A stretch of DNA of 32,328 nucleotides from an uncultured Alphaproteobacteria bacterium (GTDB taxonomy: Bacteria > Pseudomonadota > Alphaproteobacteria > RF32 > CAG-239). Under the pieces are notes generated by a model. That model saw only the letters and a program-made list of their open reading frames with translations. It was not told the origin of the DNA and did not search any database. Below, one piece after another: positions 15,132 to 25,019 of this stretch. The stretch is taken from contig CALYBC010000013.1 of assembly GCA_944393725.1 (NCBI GenBank), forward strand, positions 1-32,328. The letters run 5' to 3'. A program made the translations under genes and the position numbers. Within the stretch, counting starts at the first letter, position 1. The number at the start of each line of letters is the position of its first letter.

Positions 15132-15992
15132 ATGTTTGAAGAAAAAAGAAAAAGCGCAAACAAGGTAAAAACTTACATAATGTGCGGTATTGCAGCCGTA
15201 CTTTTGTTAGTTTTATGCTTCGGCGGATGTTCTGTAATCGGAGCAGAAGAGGTAGGTATCAGAGTCACTCTTGGTAAAGTTGCTCCAGAGCCGGAATATG
15301 GCCTAGCCTTTAAATGGCCGCTGATTTCAAAATTTATTAAGGTCGAAAAAACGACCCAGCGAATTGAGGCTTTGGATGCAACCTATACCAAAGACATCCA
15401 GCCGGCGGAAATCAAGTATGTATTTACATACAAAATTGTCGATGCCAATGCACCTGCTTTGTACTTATCAGCCGGTAAGGGGTATGAGGAAAAACTCATT
15501 TACCCGGTGTTGAGGAGTGCATTAAAAGACGTCATTGGACGTTGGACGGCGCAGGATTTGGTTTCGAACCGTGAACAGGCTGCGGCTGAAATTACAGCTC
15601 AGCTTAATAATGAGCTTCCTAAAGAATTTTTCTCGGAAATTACTTTCCAAATGGCGGATGTTGATTATAGTGATGCCTTTGAGAAAGGAATTGAGGAGAA
15701 AGTTTTGGCCGAACAAGAAGCTCAGAAAGCCAAAAACCGTACTGTCCAGATTGAAGAAGAAGGTCGTCAGGCGGTGATTAAGGCAGAGGCCGCGGCTAAG
15801 GCAAAGATTGCTGAGGCAGAAGCTACGGCAAAGGCTATGGATATTGAGGGTAAAGCATTAGCACGCAACCCGCAAATCCTGAAGCTGAGAGAGCTTGAGG
15901 TTCAAAATAACTTTGCCGCAAATATCGGCAAGGTGACCGGAACCGTAATTCTCTCCGGCGAGCAGACTAATACGATGCTGCCGTTGAAGTAG
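15132..15992 (+). CDS. SPFH/band-7 (prohibitin/stomatin-like) membrane protein
   Basis: A membrane-anchored scaffold-type protein. Residues ~14-34 form one hydrophobic anchor ([19 protein letters not shown]). The SPFH domain follows, beginning [25 protein letters not shown] and continuing through [20 protein letters not shown] and [21 protein letters not shown]. The C-terminal third is an Ala/Glu/Lys-rich coiled coil (about residues 200-250, [18 protein letters not shown]), which in this family mediates oligomerisation. Relatives organise membrane microdomains or regulate FtsH-type proteases; the target here is unknown. Two ATGs are possible, 15090 and 15132. I chose 15132 because it gives a shorter, basic N-terminus and has TAAGAA upstream. 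Neither has a good ribosome binding site. An unusually long leader precedes it. Confidence 0.88.
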   Translation: MFEEKRKSANKVKTYIMCGIAAVLLLVLCFGGCSVIGAEEVGIRVTLGKVAPEPEYGLAFKWPLISKFIKVEKTTQRIEALDATYTKDIQPAEIKYVFTYKIVDANAPALYLSAGKGYEEKLIYPVLRSALKDVIGRWTAQDLVSNREQAAAEITAQLNNELPKEFFSEITFQMADVDYSDAFEKGIEEKVLAEQEAQKAKNRTVQIEEEGRQAVIKAEAAAKAKIAEAEATAKAMDIEGKALARNPQILKLRELEVQNNFAANIGKVTGTVILSGEQTNTMLPLK

Positions 15993-16005
15993 TTTCGGAA
16001 AAATA

Positions 16006-16039
16006 AAAAAAGACGCTAGATGGTTCTAGCGTCTTTTTT
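16006..16039. terminator. Bidirectional terminator between SPFH gene and secA
   Basis: A 15-bp perfect inverted repeat (16006-16020 and 16025-16039) with GACGCTAGA/TCTAGCGTC core, loop TGGT, and A6/T6 ends. It serves both convergent transcripts. The secA stop codon begins two bases beyond it. Confidence 0.9.
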
Positions 16040-16040
16040 G

Positions 16041-18770
<2,730 letters not shown>

Positions 18771-18887
18771 TTTTTTATTTTTCCTTAAAATTCATATTTA
18801 TTAAACATTTCAACATTCTACATTTAGTGTTTTAAATGTTGAGAGTCAAGGGGCGGTAAAAAGTTATGAACTTGCAAAAAAAAATGA

Positions 18888-18915
18888 TTGGAAAATACGG
18901 AGCTTGTGATATATA
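18888..18915 (+). promoter_or_regulatory. Putative promoter of the parvulin gene
   Basis: TTGGAA (18888-18893) and TATATA (18910-18915) with a 16-base spacer, or ATATAA at 17. It is about 40 bases before the start codon. Confidence 0.45.
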
Positions 18916-18955
18916 AGAAAAAATGAGTTTTGTTTTTAACGGGAGAAGGTGTATT

Positions 18956-19765
18956 ATGAACAGAAAATATATTGCTTTGATGATTATGTCGGCCGCATTT
19001 TTGCAAGGCGGCGAGGCTTGGGCTGCCGGAAAAGACGGTGTCGCCGCTACCGTGAACGGTAAAAATATTACGGTCGAAGAAATAGAGGCCGCTTATAATG
19101 TTAATCCTGCGGTTAAGGATAAGACTTCTTTTGATGAATTTTATACTAAAACTTTGGATATATTTGTTGACGGCGAAGTGGTTTATCAGGCTGCCGTTGC
19201 CGATAAAGTTACCGAAACTCCCGAGTATAAAGTACAGCTTGAGGCTTTGAAAGAAGAGTTGGCCCGCAAAATTTATCTTGAAAAACAAATGAGAGATAAA
19301 GTCACCGATGGCGCGATAAGACAGTTGTACAATCAATATAAAAACAGCTTTAAGGGTGAGAAAGAAATTAAGGCTAAACATATCTTGGTTGATTCTGAAG
19401 CTAAAGCTAAAGAAGTTATTGCTAAATTAAAAGAAGAGGGCGATTTTGATAAATTGGCTAAAGAATATTCTAAAGAGCCGGCAGATCTCGGATATTTTAC
19501 CAAAGATATGATGGTGCCTGAATTTGCTAATGCTGCTTTTGGTTTGAAAAAAGGTCAATATTCAAAAAAACCGGTGAAAACACAGTTCGGTTATCATGTG
19601 ATCTTGGTAGAAGATATAAGAGATGCTAAACCGTTACCTTTGAAACAGGTAGAAGGAAAGTTGCGTACCATGTTGGCTCAGAAAACCATGGGCGATGTGG
19701 TTAAATCTTTGCAGGATAAGGCTACAATCGTAAAATACGATGCCGACGGGAATGAAATAAAATAA
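18956..19765 (+). CDS. Periplasmic peptidyl-prolyl isomerase, parvulin (PpiC/SurA-like)
   Basis: A folding helper for exported proteins that isomerises Xaa-Pro bonds. The 269-residue precursor has a signal peptide (MNRKYIALMIMSAAFLQGGEAWA, likely cleaved before AGKDG). A SurA-like helical N-terminal domain with VAATVNGKNITVEEIE follows. The rotamase domain spans about residues 140-235: IKAKHILVDSEAKA, FDKLAKEYSKEPA, DLGYFTKDMMVPEFANAAF, TQFGYHVILVED. The GGDLG of many relatives is reduced to ADLG here. Start ATG 18956 follows GGAGAAGG; an upstream in-frame ATG at 18923 would spoil the signal peptide. It is divergent from secA, consistent with a shared export theme. A terminator follows. Confidence 0.92.
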   Translation: MNRKYIALMIMSAAFLQGGEAWAAGKDGVAATVNGKNITVEEIEAAYNVNPAVKDKTSFDEFYTKTLDIFVDGEVVYQAAVADKVTETPEYKVQLEALKEELARKIYLEKQMRDKVTDGAIRQLYNQYKNSFKGEKEIKAKHILVDSEAKAKEVIAKLKEEGDFDKLAKEYSKEPADLGYFTKDMMVPEFANAAFGLKKGQYSKKPVKTQFGYHVILVEDIRDAKPLPLKQVEGKLRTMLAQKTMGDVVKSLQDKATIVKYDADGNEIK

Positions 19766-19785
19766 ATTGTTTCTTTTATGCTTGG

Positions 19786-19820
19786 AGGCTCTGGCTCTTA
19801 GAGTACAGAGCCTTTTTTTT
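19786..19820 (+). terminator. Rho-independent terminator after the parvulin gene
   Basis: AGGCTCTG (19786-19793) pairs with CAGAGCCT (19806-19813), 12-base loop, followed by eight T. Confidence 0.85.
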
Positions 19821-19891
19821 GCATAAAAAGGCTTGAATATTGTATTTTTTGTGTTAGTTTGTAGCTGAGTTTAATTTTTAATTTTTTTATT

Positions 19892-20170
19892 ATGGCAGGA
19901 TTTTTGAATTTACTAACCGAACATTGGTTTTGGTTTCCGGTGGTTGCCGTGTTGGTTGCCGTTGCAGAGTTTTTAATGAATTGGGGAAATGCAAAATCTA
20001 ATTATGTTAGATTGTTGACCGGAGTGTTTGGGTTTTTGCTGCTGTTAGGAGTGGCTTATCCGATGGTGATACTATTGTTTTTTTACCATTGGGCTCTCGG
20101 TGTCATCGGAGTAGTATTGGCTGTTTTAGTCTTTTTATGGACTAGAAAAAAATGCCGCGAGTATTTGTAA
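19892..20170 (+). CDS. Small membrane protein, paralogue of the next gene
   Basis: A 92-residue hydrophobic protein with about three transmembrane helices (roughly residues 12-32, 38-60 and 65-84) and a basic tail WTRKKCREYL. It shares with the next gene the N-terminal (T/S)EHW, a central (N/Y)WG turn, and P(M/I)(V/I)ILL-x-FY before the last helix, so the two are diverged tandem duplicates. No known family is recognised. The start has no Shine-Dalgarno but a long U-rich leader, AATTTTTTTATTATGG, typical of several unknown genes here. Location: inner membrane. Confidence 0.75.
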   Translation: MAGFLNLLTEHWFWFPVVAVLVAVAEFLMNWGNAKSNYVRLLTGVFGFLLLLGVAYPMVILLFFYHWALGVIGVVLAVLVFLWTRKKCREYL

Positions 20171-20198
20171 TTATTGTTAAAGCGTAATTTTATTCATT

Positions 20199-20474
20199 AT
20201 GGATGTTTTTATTGTTTTATCCGAACATTGGCTGGATATTGTAGCCACCATTGTTTTTACAATCATCGGTGTGTTGTTAATATATTGGGGCTCTTTGCGA
20301 GATAATGGTTTGGGTGCAGTGTTGTGTGTCGCCGGAATCATAATTTTGGTGTCGCTCCCTCTTCCAATTATATTACTAACATTTTATGGTGGTTTTTGGT
20401 GGTTAGCAATCATTGAGGCTATATTGTCTATAGCCGTTGCCCTTGTGACTTGGTCATTGACCGATGGTCGATGA
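20199..20474 (+). CDS. Small membrane protein, paralogue of the preceding gene
   Basis: A 91-residue hydrophobic protein with about three transmembrane helices, aligned with the preceding gene by SEHW, YWG and PIILLTFY. The spacing to it is 28 bp, so they are likely co-transcribed. The start lies in an AATTTTATTCATTATGG context with no Shine-Dalgarno. A terminator follows at once. Function is unknown. Small tandem membrane proteins of this type may form a hetero-oligomer, but that is conjecture. Confidence 0.72.
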   Translation: MDVFIVLSEHWLDIVATIVFTIIGVLLIYWGSLRDNGLGAVLCVAGIIILVSLPLPIILLTFYGGFWWLAIIEAILSIAVALVTWSLTDGR

Positions 20475-20486
20475 GTAAAATTAGAA

Positions 20487-20517
20487 GGCCTTGAGTATTG
20501 TGACTCAGGGTCTTTTT
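20487..20517 (+). terminator. Rho-independent terminator after the small membrane pair
   Basis: GGCCTTGAG pairs with CTCAGGGTC (9 bp including two G-U pairs) around TATTGTGA, followed by a T-run. Confidence 0.75.
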
Positions 20518-20546
20518 TATGCGGAATTTTACCTCGTGCTTGCGGC

Positions 20547-20575
20547 TTGACAAAAGATGAGATTTAAATTAAAAG
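20547..20575 (+). promoter_or_regulatory. prfC: Putative promoter of prfC
   Basis: Consensus TTGACA (20547-20552), 17-base spacer, then TAAAAG (20570-20575), 36 bases before the start codon. Confidence 0.5.
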
Positions 20576-20610
20576 CAGGGTAGTTTTTTTCTAGTGAAAG
20601 ATTAAAAGTT

Positions 20611-22179
20611 ATGAACAACGATAATTTACGCAAAACATTTGCTATTATTTCGCACCCCGATGCCGGTAAGACTACTTTGACCGAAAAATTGTTGTTGTTT
20701 GGCGGAGCCATTCAACAAGCCGGAGCCGTTAAGGCCAGAGGCGAAAATCGTCGTGCGCGTTCGGACTGGATGAAGGTCGAGCAGGAGCGTGGTATCTCGG
20801 TGGCTTCATCAGTTATGACTTTTGATTTTGACGATGTTACTTTTAATCTTTTGGATACTCCCGGACACGAAGACTTTTCGGAAGATACTTATCGTGTTTT
20901 GACCGCGGTTGATTCGGCCGTGATGGTTTTGGATTCGGCAAAGGGTATTGAAACTCAGACCAAAAAATTGTTTGAAGTTTGCCGCCTGCGTGATGTGCCG
21001 ATTATTACTTTCATTAATAAGCTTGACCGTGAGGGGCAAGACCCGTTTGCTCTTTTGGATGAAATTGAAAGAACTTTGGCTTTGGATGTTACTCCGGCAA
21101 GTTGGCCCGTCGGTTCGGGTAAAGATTTTAGAGGTTGCTACGATATTCTTAATAACCGAATGATTTTGATGGAACGCAACAAATCGGCCATCAACAGCGT
21201 GATTGAAACTTGCTCGGGGCTTGATGATCCCAAGCTTGATGAATTGTTGCCGGCTCATCAGGTGGCAAAGCTACGTGAAGATGTGATGATGATACAAGAG
21301 CTTTGCCCGAAATTTGATTTGGAAGCCTATTTGGCCGGAACTCTTACTCCGGTGTTTTTCGGCAGTGCCATCAATAATTTTGGCGTAAAAGAAGTATTGG
21401 AAGGCTTGCATAAGTTTGCTCCAGCCCCGCGTCCGCATCCGGCTCAGGAAAGAATGGTTATGCCTGATGAAAATAAGGTAACCGGCTTTGTATTTAAGAT
21501 TCAAGCCAATATGGATCCTAAGCATCGCGATAGAATTGCTTTTATGCGAATTTGCTCGGGGCACTTTAAGCGCGGAATGACATTAACGCAGGTTAGAACC
21601 GGGAAAGGGATTAAAGTTCCGACACCGGTAATGTTTTTGGCTCAGGAACGCGAATTGGCCGAGGATGCTTATGCCGGCGATATTATCGGAATACCCAATC
21701 ACGGTCAGCTTCGAATCGGGGATACTTTAACCGAAGGAGAAAAAATTAATTTTACCGGTATTCCGTCGTTCGCTCCGGAACTTTTGAAGTCGGCCAGAGC
21801 GTTAGACCCCTTAAAATCGAAACATTTGGGTGATGCCTTGAAACAAATTGCCGAGGAGGGCGGTGCAAGCGTATTTAAGCCAATAGTCGGTGCCGAATGG
21901 ATTGTCGGCGTGGTCGGAGTGTTGCAATTCGAGGTGATGGCAGACAGAATCAAAAATGAGTTTAATCTGCCGGTGATGTTTGAACCTACGCAGTATTTTA
22001 CGGCTCGTTGGATATCATCAGATGATAAAAATGCGTTGAAAAATTTTGTTGACGCAAATAGATTGAATATAGCCGAAGATAATGACGGTGATTTGGTGTT
22101 CTTGGCCAGAAATGCTTGGCATTTAAACAAGGCTCAAGAAGATTTTCCGAAGGTAAAGTTTAATAAAGTTAAGGATTAG
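20611..22179 (+). CDS. prfC: Peptide chain release factor 3
   Basis: Translational GTPase that releases RF1/RF2 from the ribosome after termination. The 522-residue product matches E. coli RF3 (529). It has G1 SHPDAGKTTLTEKLL (residues 14-28), the switch segment RGISVASSVMTF, G3 DTPGHEDFSEDTYR, and G4 NKLDREGQDP, the last two in the form that separates RF3 from EF-G. The C-terminal region includes VVGVLQFEVMADRIKNEF, also diagnostic of RF3. Start ATG 20611 has only a weak AAAAG upstream. It is a single-gene transcript with its own promoter and terminator. Confidence 0.97.
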   Translation: MNNDNLRKTFAIISHPDAGKTTLTEKLLLFGGAIQQAGAVKARGENRRARSDWMKVEQERGISVASSVMTFDFDDVTFNLLDTPGHEDFSEDTYRVLTAVDSAVMVLDSAKGIETQTKKLFEVCRLRDVPIITFINKLDREGQDPFALLDEIERTLALDVTPASWPVGSGKDFRGCYDILNNRMILMERNKSAINSVIETCSGLDDPKLDELLPAHQVAKLREDVMMIQELCPKFDLEAYLAGTLTPVFFGSAINNFGVKEVLEGLHKFAPAPRPHPAQERMVMPDENKVTGFVFKIQANMDPKHRDRIAFMRICSGHFKRGMTLTQVRTGKGIKVPTPVMFLAQERELAEDAYAGDIIGIPNHGQLRIGDTLTEGEKINFTGIPSFAPELLKSARALDPLKSKHLGDALKQIAEEGGASVFKPIVGAEWIVGVVGVLQFEVMADRIKNEFNLPVMFEPTQYFTARWISSDDKNALKNFVDANRLNIAEDNDGDLVFLARNAWHLNKAQEDFPKVKFNKVKD

Positions 22180-22196
22180 GAGGCGAATAAATCCTC

Positions 22197-22230
22197 AAAA
22201 AAGGAACCCTCAGAGAGAGTTCCTTTTTTT
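22197..22230. terminator. Bidirectional terminator between prfC and the arsenic operon
   Basis: AAAAAAGGAAC (22197-22207) pairs with GTTCCTTTTTT (22219-22229), loop of 11 bases. It ends prfC on the plus strand and the thioredoxin gene on the minus strand, whose stop codon overlaps the right arm. Confidence 0.85.
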
Positions 22231-22495
22231 ATTTACCACAGCTACAGCAAGAACAACTTGATGATTTGAACCAGCTTTCAACCTGTTCTTTGGAGGGGAC
22301 ACCGCCGGCAAATGCAACTTTGTCGTCAATTACTACAGCGGGAGTTGACATTACAGCATAAGACATGATGGCAACGATATCTTCCACCTTTTCAATCGGA
22401 CCTGAAAAACCATTGGCTTTGGCAACTTCTTCAACAATCTTAAAAGTCGCTTTGCATTTTGGGCAACCAGTACCCAGTATTTTTATCTCTTTCAT
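22229..22495 (-). CDS. Small thioredoxin-fold protein with cysteine-rich tail
   Basis: An 88-residue redox-active-disulfide (thioredoxin_3) protein. It starts with MKEIKILGTGCPKC, carrying a CPKC active site (C11, C14), and has the thioredoxin cis-Pro region STPAVVID. Such small thioredoxins commonly neighbour ArsP-type permeases. The last residues add a CSCCSCGK tail (C81, C83, C84, C86), which looks like a thiol metal-binding patch. The upstream arsP stop codon TAG overlaps the AGGAGA ribosome binding site, so it is the third gene of the arsR-arsP operon. It probably handles thiol redox or metalloid transfer at the permease; that is inference. Confidence 0.9.
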   Translation of the reverse strand: MKEIKILGTGCPKCKATFKIVEEVAKANGFSGPIEKVEDIVAIMSYAVMSTPAVVIDDKVAFAGGVPSKEQVESWFKSSSCSCCSCGK

Positions 22496-22505
22496 ATATT
22501 TTCTC

Positions 22506-23468
22506 CTATAACATGTTTAATAAATAACCTGTTGCGATAAATGCAACTAATAAGTAACCGATAAATATCAGCAAAAGTTTTAAGCTAAATACTTTTTTTA
22601 GCATCATCATTTCAGGCAGTGAAATTGTGGCAATACTCATAAAAGCAACTAAAGCCGTACCGACAGGAACACCTTTCATTAAAAGAACTTGAACCAAAGG
22701 TACAATACCGGCTTGAGAAGCATAAATCGGTATACCGACAATAGCGGCAAACGGTACTGCCCAGATGTTATCGGCACCCATATATTTTACAAAAAATTCT
22801 TGCGGAATATAGCCATGCATATAAGCGCCGATGGCTAGACCAAGTAAGATATAAAGGTATAAAGATTTAACCAGATTCCACGAAAATTCGTGGGCATATT
22901 TGATTAATGCAACGGCCTTTTCTTTCATGGAAGAGCAAGCACAGCTCGGAGGCGAGTTTTGGGGAATATTAAGTGCCAAATATTTTTCCATATTAAATTT
23001 GTCGGCTAGATATCCGGCTAAAACCGAAATGATTGTTCCTGAAATAATATAAATTGACACAATGTATGCCCCAAGGCTCCCCATGCTAAGCAACATTATG
23101 GCGGCAATTTCACTGATTAAAGGGGAGCTGACTAAAAAGGCGACACTTACACCAAACGGAACGCCGGCGGCTAAGAATCCCATAAACAACGGAATGGATG
23201 AACAAGAGCAAAAGGGAGTAACCACTCCTAAAAAAACAGCCAGAAAATAGCCACTCCATCGAGACTTGCCGGATAAATAATCCCTGACACGCTCAGGACT
23301 AAGCTGAGACCGAAACAGCGAGATGATGAATATCAACAAATATAAAAGCACAAAGATCTTTGTACTGTCTTCAATAAAAAAATGTACTGCAGAACCAAGG
23401 TGGGTTGCTTTGGTAAGTCCCATTTGCAAAATTGCCCAATCAGCCAAATGCGTAAATATTTCTAGCAT
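22506..23468 (-). CDS. arsP: ArsP-type permease (DUF318 family)
   Basis: A 320-residue inner-membrane permease with about eight helices, family PF03773. The hallmark FCSCSSIPLFMGFLAAGVPF (C87, C89) lies in a helix, and SSPLISEIA and AIVGIPIYASQAGIVPL mark the paired conserved motifs. A soluble loop carries CACSS (C176, C178). Characterised relatives export trivalent organoarsenicals such as methylarsenite; others may move different metalloids. Start ATG 23468 is chosen for GGAGG seven bases upstream, which lies inside the coding end of arsR; a TTG at 23474 gives two more residues but no spacing. It overlaps arsR by seven bases, giving translational coupling. Substrate is not provable from sequence. 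Confidence 0.9.
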   Translation of the reverse strand: MLEIFTHLADWAILQMGLTKATHLGSAVHFFIEDSTKIFVLLYLLIFIISLFRSQLSPERVRDYLSGKSRWSGYFLAVFLGVVTPFCSCSSIPLFMGFLAAGVPFGVSVAFLVSSPLISEIAAIMLLSMGSLGAYIVSIYIISGTIISVLAGYLADKFNMEKYLALNIPQNSPPSCACSSMKEKAVALIKYAHEFSWNLVKSLYLYILLGLAIGAYMHGYIPQEFFVKYMGADNIWAVPFAAIVGIPIYASQAGIVPLVQVLLMKGVPVGTALVAFMSIATISLPEMMMLKKVFSLKLLLIFIGYLLVAFIATGYLLNML

Positions 23469-23767
23469 GAACAACCTCCGTCACAGCAGTCGGTTAGTAA
23501 AAATTTGGTAATATCTTTAATTTGTTTACAATTTGGTTTGTAAAATATTTGTTTGCCTTGTTTTTCTGAAGAGCAAAGGCCGACATTGGTCATTAGGCTT
23601 AAATGAAAGGACAAGGTGTTGCGGGGTAAGTTTCCCATTATTTGCGAGATCTCGGTTGGGGTTATACCTTCCTTGCTATGCTCCACCAAAATGCGGAAAA
23701 TTTGCAGTCTGGTTTCGTTGCTTAGGGCGTCAAATACGGCAGCAATATCGGTTAGTTGTTGAGGCAT
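23462..23767 (-). CDS. arsR: ArsR-family metalloregulator
   Basis: A 101-residue winged-helix repressor of the ArsR/SmtB family, autoregulating the operon. ALSNETRLQIFRILVEH (about residues 14-30) and the recognition region TPTEISQIMGNLPRNTLSFHLSLM (about 37-60) are characteristic. The usual ELCVCDL arsenite-binding motif in the DNA-binding helix is absent. Instead there are C65 and a C-terminal CCDGGCSC (C94, C95, C99, C101), suggesting a different sensing site. The 24-bp palindrome 26 bp upstream is the probable operator. Upstream promoter elements are present. This is the first gene of arsR-arsP-thioredoxin. Confidence 0.93.
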   Translation of the reverse strand: MPQQLTDIAAVFDALSNETRLQIFRILVEHSKEGITPTEISQIMGNLPRNTLSFHLSLMTNVGLCSSEKQGKQIFYKPNCKQIKDITKFLLTDCCDGGCSC

Positions 23768-23792
23768 TATTAGTTATCTTTCTAAATGTTGT

Positions 23793-23816
23793 TTCTATAA
23801 TTCTAGAAATATAGAA
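23793..23816. promoter_or_regulatory. arsR: ArsR operator (24-bp near-perfect palindrome)
   Basis: Half-sites TTCTATAATTCT and AGAAATATAGAA match as inverted repeats at 11 of 12 positions. The site overlaps the predicted -10 and start region of the arsR promoter, as expected of autorepression. Confidence 0.7.
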
Positions 23817-23834
23817 ATATAAATTTAAAGTCAA
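23808..23834 (-). promoter_or_regulatory. Promoter of arsR-arsP-thioredoxin operon
   Basis: On the minus strand TTGACT (23834-23829) and TATATT (23813-23808), spacer 15; a TATTTC at 17 is an alternative. The -10 lies inside the palindromic operator. Confidence 0.5.
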
Positions 23835-23840
23835 TAAAAA

Positions 23841-23900
23841 AACTCCTTCGCTTGGTAAGTCTGTACATCGCAATGTAGTTAGACAATAAGCGAAGGAGTT
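23841..23900 (-). terminator. Long nested terminator of the membrane protein gene
   Basis: AACTCCTTCGCTT (23841-23853) pairs with AAGCGAAGGAGTT (23888-23900). Inside it GTCT/AGAC and TACAT/ATGTA form a second stem with loop CGCA. Read on the minus strand it is followed by a U-tract. The nested inner stem is unusual for a simple terminator. Confidence 0.75.
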
Positions 23901-23905
23901 ATAAT

Positions 23906-24598
23906 TTATTTTCTGAGCCATCTGAAAGTTGAAATTTTGACGGCTATCCTCATAACATCAAACACAGCTCCGAATAGTAATAAATCACAGAACAGGTTGA
24001 TGGTCATAGGATGAACCAATGCGTCAACATCTTCATCATCTTCTATTTCTGTCACTTTAAAACAGAAATCTTGAACCTCAACTATGGCAAAGATGAAGGC
24101 CAAAACAGCCCAAAAAATATTAAACCAAATGTTATATAGGGCTTCATAACCCATAAATACAAATACCAATGCGCCGACAGCATAGGCAAAAAAAGCTAAC
24201 ACTACAAGCGGGCGGATGTCTTGCTTTGCATTTATGCCGCAAAAGATTGCAATTGCCAACATAATATAGCCACCGGTAAACCAATAGAGAAGATAGTTAA
24301 AGCCATGCTTGGTAGCTGAAACTGATAGTAATATGCCCATCAATACAGCCAAGGCATTAGCGTAACTAAGCGTTACAATGTGTCCTTTTTTGGTTTGGAT
24401 GCCATACCATATTGCCATGATAAATACGATAGCCAACACGACTACATATCCGATGGTGTAAGTTTCTTCAGGATAAATATACTTTTTTAACCAGGGAAGG
24501 GAATAAAAAGCGTAGGCCGTTAACATACAAACAACACCTAATTGTAGTAAAAAACTCATGGTTTGGCTAAACCATGCATAAAAAAATCTTTTCTCCAT
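23906..24598 (-). CDS. Polytopic membrane protein of unknown function
   Basis: A 230-residue protein with about seven predicted membrane helices and a cluster of acidic residues (TEIEDDEDVDAL, about residues 190-201) before the last helix. Size, helix number and the MTINLFCDLLLFGAVFDVMR tail recall Bax-inhibitor-1 proteins, whose final helices end in similar Asp/Arg motifs, but the match is too weak to assign. The start at 24598 (MEKRFFYAWF) is preferred over upstream in-frame starts because the upstream peptide is unlike a protein N-terminus. It lies in the SD-less ATTTATTTATTATGG context. It ends at a nested terminator. Confidence 0.75.
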   Translation of the reverse strand: MEKRFFYAWFSQTMSFLLQLGVVCMLTAYAFYSLPWLKKYIYPEETYTIGYVVVLAIVFIMAIWYGIQTKKGHIVTLSYANALAVLMGILLSVSATKHGFNYLLYWFTGGYIMLAIAIFCGINAKQDIRPLVVLAFFAYAVGALVFVFMGYEALYNIWFNIFWAVLAFIFAIVEVQDFCFKVTEIEDDEDVDALVHPMTINLFCDLLLFGAVFDVMRIAVKISTFRWLRK

Positions 24599-24726
24599 AA
24601 TAAATAAATTTAAGTTAATAATATTTTTGTATGGACATGGTTTAGCAAAATTTGTCTTAAAAATCAAGGGAAAATTGATATATGGTTAAGTGGGTCGGAA
24701 GTTCATCCTCCTGTCAGCTTTTAAAA

Positions 24727-24749
24727 CAAAAAAAGCACCGTAAAGGTGC
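24727..24749 (-). terminator. tRNA-Thr terminator
   Basis: On the minus strand GCACC and GGTGC (24735-24739, 24745-24749) form a 5-bp stem with a 5-base loop, followed by a run of T (A-tract 24727-24734 on the plus strand). Confidence 0.7.
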
Positions 24750-24762
24750 ATTTTGTTCTTAA

Positions 24763-24838
24763 TGGTGCCGACAGAGAGACTCGAACTCCCGACCCACTGA
24801 TTACAAATCAGTAGCTCTACCAACTGAGCTATGTCGGC
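24763..24838 (-). tRNA. tRNA-Thr(UGU), CCA encoded
   Basis: A 76-nt cloverleaf. The acceptor stem is GCCGACA/TGTCGGC with discriminator A and a genome-encoded CCA. The D stem is GCTC/GAGC. The anticodon stem-loop is ACTGA-TTTGTAA-TCAGT, with anticodon TGT reading ACA and other threonine codons. The variable loop is 5 nt and the T arm is GGGAG-TTCGAGT-CTCTC. Its own promoter lies just upstream and a terminator just downstream, so it is a single-gene unit. Confidence 0.97.
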
Positions 24839-24854
24839 GTAGAGTACAGTCGCT

Positions 24855-24883
24855 CTTATATATTAGCATTCACTCGTTGTCAA
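24855..24883 (-). promoter_or_regulatory. Promoter of tRNA-Thr
   Basis: TTGACA (24883-24878), 17-base spacer, TATAAG (24860-24855) on the minus strand. Transcription would begin about ten bases before the mature tRNA 5' end. Confidence 0.75.
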
Positions 24884-25019
24884 TAAAAATGTGTTAATGC
24901 TTGTTTGTAATATTTGGTAATATCTAGTTATATGATAAATTTCTTTTCGCTCTTGCTTTTGTTAACCTTTTTCGTAAACTCCTGCTTATGTTTGTGTATA
25001 GATTTATGAGGTAAAAAAT

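Noticed and set aside
18824..19381. 185-residue minus-strand open frame overlapping the parvulin gene
   Set aside because: Antisense to a gene with a signal peptide and rotamase motifs; its hydrophobic translation is a mirror of the Lys-rich codons on the real strand.
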